NCBI GenBank assembly: GCA_028705705.1
Contig: JAQWCZ010000076.1
Location: 1-8,536 of the forward strand
DNA length: 8,536 nucleotides
Reading direction: 5' to 3'
Origin: Paludibacter sp.
GTDB taxonomy: Bacteria > Bacteroidota > Bacteroidia > Bacteroidales > Paludibacteraceae
The notes beneath the pieces were generated by a model. The model saw only the letters and a list, made by a program, of their open reading frames with translations, searched no databases and was not told the DNA's origin. Positions 5,814 through 8,536 of the stretch are shown in pieces. Numbering within the stretch: the first letter of the stretch is position 1; every line of letters begins with the position of its first letter. A program made the translations under genes and the position numbers.

Positions 5814-8141
5814 ATGTCAAAAAACCTAGTCATTGTAGAGTCACCTGCAAAAGCCAAGACCATTGAAAAATTTCTCGGTTCCGATTATCATGTCATGTCC
5901 AGTTTCGGTCATATCCGCGACCTGGCTGAGAAAGGTATCGGGATTGATTTCGAAAACAATTACAAACCTCTTTATGTTGTTTCTACTGATAAGAAAAAGG
6001 TAGTCACGGAACTTAAAAAAGCAGCAAAAGCGGCAGAAACCGTTTGGCTTGCTTCCGATGAAGACCGTGAAGGAGAAGCAATCGCTTGGCATTTATTCGA
6101 TGAATTAAAATTAGATAAGCAACAAACCAGACGCATTGTTTTTCATGAAATTACCAAAGATGCAATTGTCAGAGCCATCGAGAATCCCCGTGAAATTGAT
6201 GCACACCTGGTAGATGCCCAACAAGCGCGCCGGGTGCTTGATCGTATCGTGGGTTTCGAGTTATCGCCGGTTTTGTGGAAAAAGGTGAAACCATCCCTTT
6301 CGGCAGGACGCGTTCAGTCGGTGGCTGTTAGGCTTATTGTGGAGCGCGAACGCGAAATCAATAATTTTGTCTCCGAGTCATCCTATCGTGTGAACGCTGC
6401 TTTTCAGGCGATCGATGTGCAGGGCAATCCTGCCGTGTTGAAAGCTGAGTTGCAACATCGCTTCTCCAACAAAGAAGATGCGATGGCTTTTCTTGAAAAA
6501 TGTAAAGATGCTTCTTTCAATATTAGTGATATTGTAACAAAACCGGCTAAAAAATCTCCGGCTCCTCCGTTTACCACTTCCACGCTGCAACAGGAAGCTT
6601 CCCGTAAACTTGGTTTTTCAGTTTCCCAGACTATGCGGGTAGCACAAACATTATACGAATCCGGTAAGATTACCTATATGCGAACCGACTCGGTGAACTT
6701 GTCGGATTTGGCCTTAAATACTTCTCGTGCAGAAATCACCTCAATGGCGGGAGAGACGTATGTGAAGACCAGAAAATTCACGACTAACACCAAAGGGGCG
6801 CAGGAAGCGCATGAGGCCATTAGACCAACCTACATGAACGCCCATACCATTGATGGTACTGCGCAGGAGAAGAAACTTTACGAACTGATTTGGAAACGTA
6901 CCATTGCTTCTCAGATGGCTGATGCTGAGTTGGAAAAGACCTCTGTTTTTATCAATAGTTCTTTTAACCAATATCAATTTGTTGCGACAGGGGAAGTCAT
7001 TGTTTTTGATGGTTTTCTGAAAGTGTATCTGGAATCTACTGATGACGAAGACGAAGAAACTGCCGATAGGTTACCGGCTTTGAAAGCAAATCAGTTCCTG
7101 AAAGCAGATGAATTTGTTGCTCAACAACGCTTTACGCAGAAACCACCGCGATACAGTGAAGCCAGTTTGGTTAGAAAACTGGAGGAGCTGGGTATTGGTC
7201 GGCCTTCTACGTATGCACCCACTATTACAACCATTCAGAATAGATCGTATGTAGAAAAGGGTGATCGTTCTGCCGAAAAACGCTCTTTCAATATGTTGAC
7301 GCTCAAAGACGGGAAAATTACAGATAAAATAAAAACTGAAAACACTGGAGCTGAAAAATCCAAACTTTTTCCTACTGATATCGGGATGGTAGTCAATGAC
7401 TTCCTTACGGAGTATTTTCCAACGATTTTAAATTATAATTTCACTGCTCAGGTAGAAAAAGAATTCGACAGCATTGCAAACGGCAACATCAACTGGGTAA
7501 GTTCAATAGATAAATTTTATAAGCAATTTCATCCGGTTGTTGAAGATACCCTGAAAAATTCAGAACGTCAGGTGGGCGAGCGGGTACTTGGAATTGATCC
7601 TAAATCAGGTAGGCAGGTTTCAGTAAAGATTGGACGTTTTGGCCCCGTTGCTCAAATCGGCACTTCCGATGAAGAAGAAAAACCGGTGTTTGCCTCGCTC
7701 CGTAAAGATCAGTTGATCGAAACCATTACCTTGGAAGATGCCTTAGAACTGTTTAAGTTACCCAGACAAATTGGTGAGTTTGAAGGAAAGGAAATGACGG
7801 TGGCAATTGGACGCTTTGGCCCTTATATTCGTCATGACGGAAGTTTTTATTCGTTACCCAAAACCGATGATCCGTTAAGTGTTACTGCTGAACGGGCGAT
7901 CAGTATTATAGCAGAAAAACGTGAAGCAGAAAAAAACAAAGTGATTGCTGCATTAGGAGAAAAAGGTGAATATCTGGTATTGAACGGACGTTTTGGGCCC
8001 TATTTTACGTTTGAAAAAAATAATTACAAGATACCCAAGAGTATTGACCCCAAAAATCTGACGGTTGATAAATGCAAGGAACTGGTTGAACAACAAGGAA
8101 CAACCAAACCAAAAAAGAAAGGATTTGGAAAAAGAAAATAG
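5814..8141 (+). CDS. topA: DNA topoisomerase I (type IA)
   Basis: A complete 775-residue type IA topoisomerase, which relaxes negative supercoils by cutting and passing a single strand. The TOPRIM domain begins at once: E9 in IVESPAKAKTI, and D82, D84 and E86 in SDEDREGEA, are the metal-binding acidic residues. The catalytic tyrosine is Y288 in GKITYMRTDS. SLSAGRVQSVAVRLI (161-175) and GIGRPSTYAPTI (460-471) are further family motifs. Instead of the Cys4 zinc fingers of E. coli TopA, the C-terminus has three glycine-rich repeats with core GRFGP (607-611, 666-670, 725-729), the last two leading to YSLPK and YKIPK, then a lysine-rich tail (765-775) suited to DNA contact. The ATG follows the predicted promoter with a short leader. 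The reading frame looks intact; this is the most secure call in the window. Confidence 0.98.
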   Translation: MSKNLVIVESPAKAKTIEKFLGSDYHVMSSFGHIRDLAEKGIGIDFENNYKPLYVVSTDKKKVVTELKKAAKAAETVWLASDEDREGEAIAWHLFDELKLDKQQTRRIVFHEITKDAIVRAIENPREIDAHLVDAQQARRVLDRIVGFELSPVLWKKVKPSLSAGRVQSVAVRLIVEREREINNFVSESSYRVNAAFQAIDVQGNPAVLKAELQHRFSNKEDAMAFLEKCKDASFNISDIVTKPAKKSPAPPFTTSTLQQEASRKLGFSVSQTMRVAQTLYESGKITYMRTDSVNLSDLALNTSRAEITSMAGETYVKTRKFTTNTKGAQEAHEAIRPTYMNAHTIDGTAQEKKLYELIWKRTIASQMADAELEKTSVFINSSFNQYQFVATGEVIVFDGFLKVYLESTDDEDEETADRLPALKANQFLKADEFVAQQRFTQKPPRYSEASLVRKLEELGIGRPSTYAPTITTIQNRSYVEKGDRSAEKRSFNMLTLKDGKITDKIKTENTGAEKSKLFPTDIGMVVNDFLTEYFPTILNYNFTAQVEKEFDSIANGNINWVSSIDKFYKQFHPVVEDTLKNSERQVGERVLGIDPKSGRQVSVKIGRFGPVAQIGTSDEEEKPVFASLRKDQLIETITLEDALELFKLPRQIGEFEGKEMTVAIGRFGPYIRHDGSFYSLPKTDDPLSVTAERAISIIAEKREAEKNKVIAALGEKGEYLVLNGRFGPYFTFEKNNYKIPKSIDPKNLTVDKCKELVEQQGTTKPKKKGFGKRK

Positions 8142-8169
8142 TGGTTAATGGTTAGTGAATAGTGGCATT
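8142..8169 (+). repeat. Tandem 7-base degenerate repeat at the topA stop codon
   Basis: Directly after the TAG (8139-8141) come TGGTTAA, TGGTTAG, TGAATAG and TGGCATT, in exact 7-base phase. Because 7 is not a multiple of 3, stop codons fall in all three frames within about 20 bases, including a second in-frame TAG at 8160-8162. No hairpin or T tract is present, so this is not a terminator. The rest of the spacer (8170-8205) shows no clear TAnnTTTG box. Confidence 0.55.
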
Positions 8170-8205
8170 TATATATTAGGCGCATCACATAAAAACATAA
8201 TAGTC

Positions 8206-8536
8206 ATGAAAAAATTATTAGTCATAAGCATTTTATTGATTGGGATTGCAGGGATGAAAGCTCAGTCGTCGTCAGTTTCTGTTGATGGCGTGTCTGCTAT
8301 TGTATATGCATTGCCCAAAACTGGCTTGTGTTTTGAAATAGAGGTTGAAACGACAGTTGAAAAACCAGGTGTTTTTTATTTATATTCAGAACGCTATCTT
8401 GCCACGAGCACCGTGGTGATGGAGGAGAAAACAACTGCTAAAGTGAAAGCGATTAAAATGACAACCGCTACGATTCCGGATCCGAATCGCAGGTTTGCTG
8501 TTGTCCCCAACCCCAAATCTCACATGAATGGCATTG
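8206..8536 (+). CDS. DUF4831-family exported protein, N-terminal part
   Basis: The first 110 codons of a gene that continues past the right edge. A signal peptide occupies residues 1-19 (MKKLLVISILLIGIAGMKA, likely cleaved before QSS). The mature start contains VYALPKTGLCFEIEVE (33-48), TVEKPGVFYLYSERYL (50-65) and IPDPNRRFAV (90-99), a pattern I associate with DUF4831, an uncharacterised family common in Bacteroidota. There is no lipobox cysteine after the signal, so it is probably periplasmic or surface-exposed. Its function is unknown. The ATG lies 64 bases after topA with no terminator and no recognisable promoter between, so it may be read through from topA. The family call comes from memory of the motif pattern and is fairly but not fully sure. 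Confidence 0.75.
   Translation, partial: MKKLLVISILLIGIAGMKAQSSSVSVDGVSAIVYALPKTGLCFEIEVETTVEKPGVFYLYSERYLATSTVVMEEKTTAKVKAIKMTTATIPDPNRRFAVVPNPKSHMNGI

Noticed and set aside
7614..8138. Zinc-finger C-terminus of TopA lost by truncation
   Set aside because: The C-terminus has three full glycine-rich repeats and a basic tail instead of Cys4 fingers, a normal arrangement in this type of TopA, so nothing is missing.

Overview
The window looks like a chromosome segment of a Bacteroidota member, probably Bacteroidales. Four things point there: -7 promoter boxes of the form TAnnTTTG (often followed by GCA), start codons without good Shine-Dalgarno sequences, a topoisomerase I that ends in glycine-rich C-terminal repeats instead of Cys4 zinc fingers, and a DUF4831-type exported protein, a family I associate with this phylum. 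No rRNA, tRNA, CRISPR array, transposase or integrase is visible.

Layout. Positions 1-122 hold the 3' end of an unrecognised gene. A roughly 160-base spacer with two overlapping promoter candidates follows. Next comes an overlapping two-gene module: an AAA15/ABC-like ATPase (RloA/AbiLi type, 280-1539) and an RloB-family TOPRIM-like protein (1529-2079). The rloB reading frame is broken by a -1 shift at about 1729-1748. ATPase plus TOPRIM partner is the architecture of known abortive-infection systems such as AbiL and PARIS, so this is the accessory, probable antiphage part of the window. Converging on it from the minus strand is a GNAT acetyltransferase (2113-2586). A divergent promoter region (about 2617-2666) separates that gene from a large secreted M16 zinc metalloprotease (2783-5596). 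topA, DNA topoisomerase I, occupies 5814-8141. The start of an exported DUF4831 protein (8206 onward) runs off the end.

The genes after about 2100 look like ordinary core genes with no evident shared pathway. The rloAB pair forms one functional unit whose second gene is either decayed, expressed by ribosomal frameshifting, or misread by the sequencer.

The least expected structure lies between genes. Directly at the M16 stop codon there are seven tandem degenerate 7-base units (YRGTCNY), a 5-base spacer, then five units in inverted orientation and a T6 tract. Together they form a stem of about 27 bp with the look of a terminator. A second 7-base-periodic tract, with a different consensus (near TGGTTAR), begins right at the topA stop codon. 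These two heptad tracts and the rloB frameshift are the main observations worth following up.
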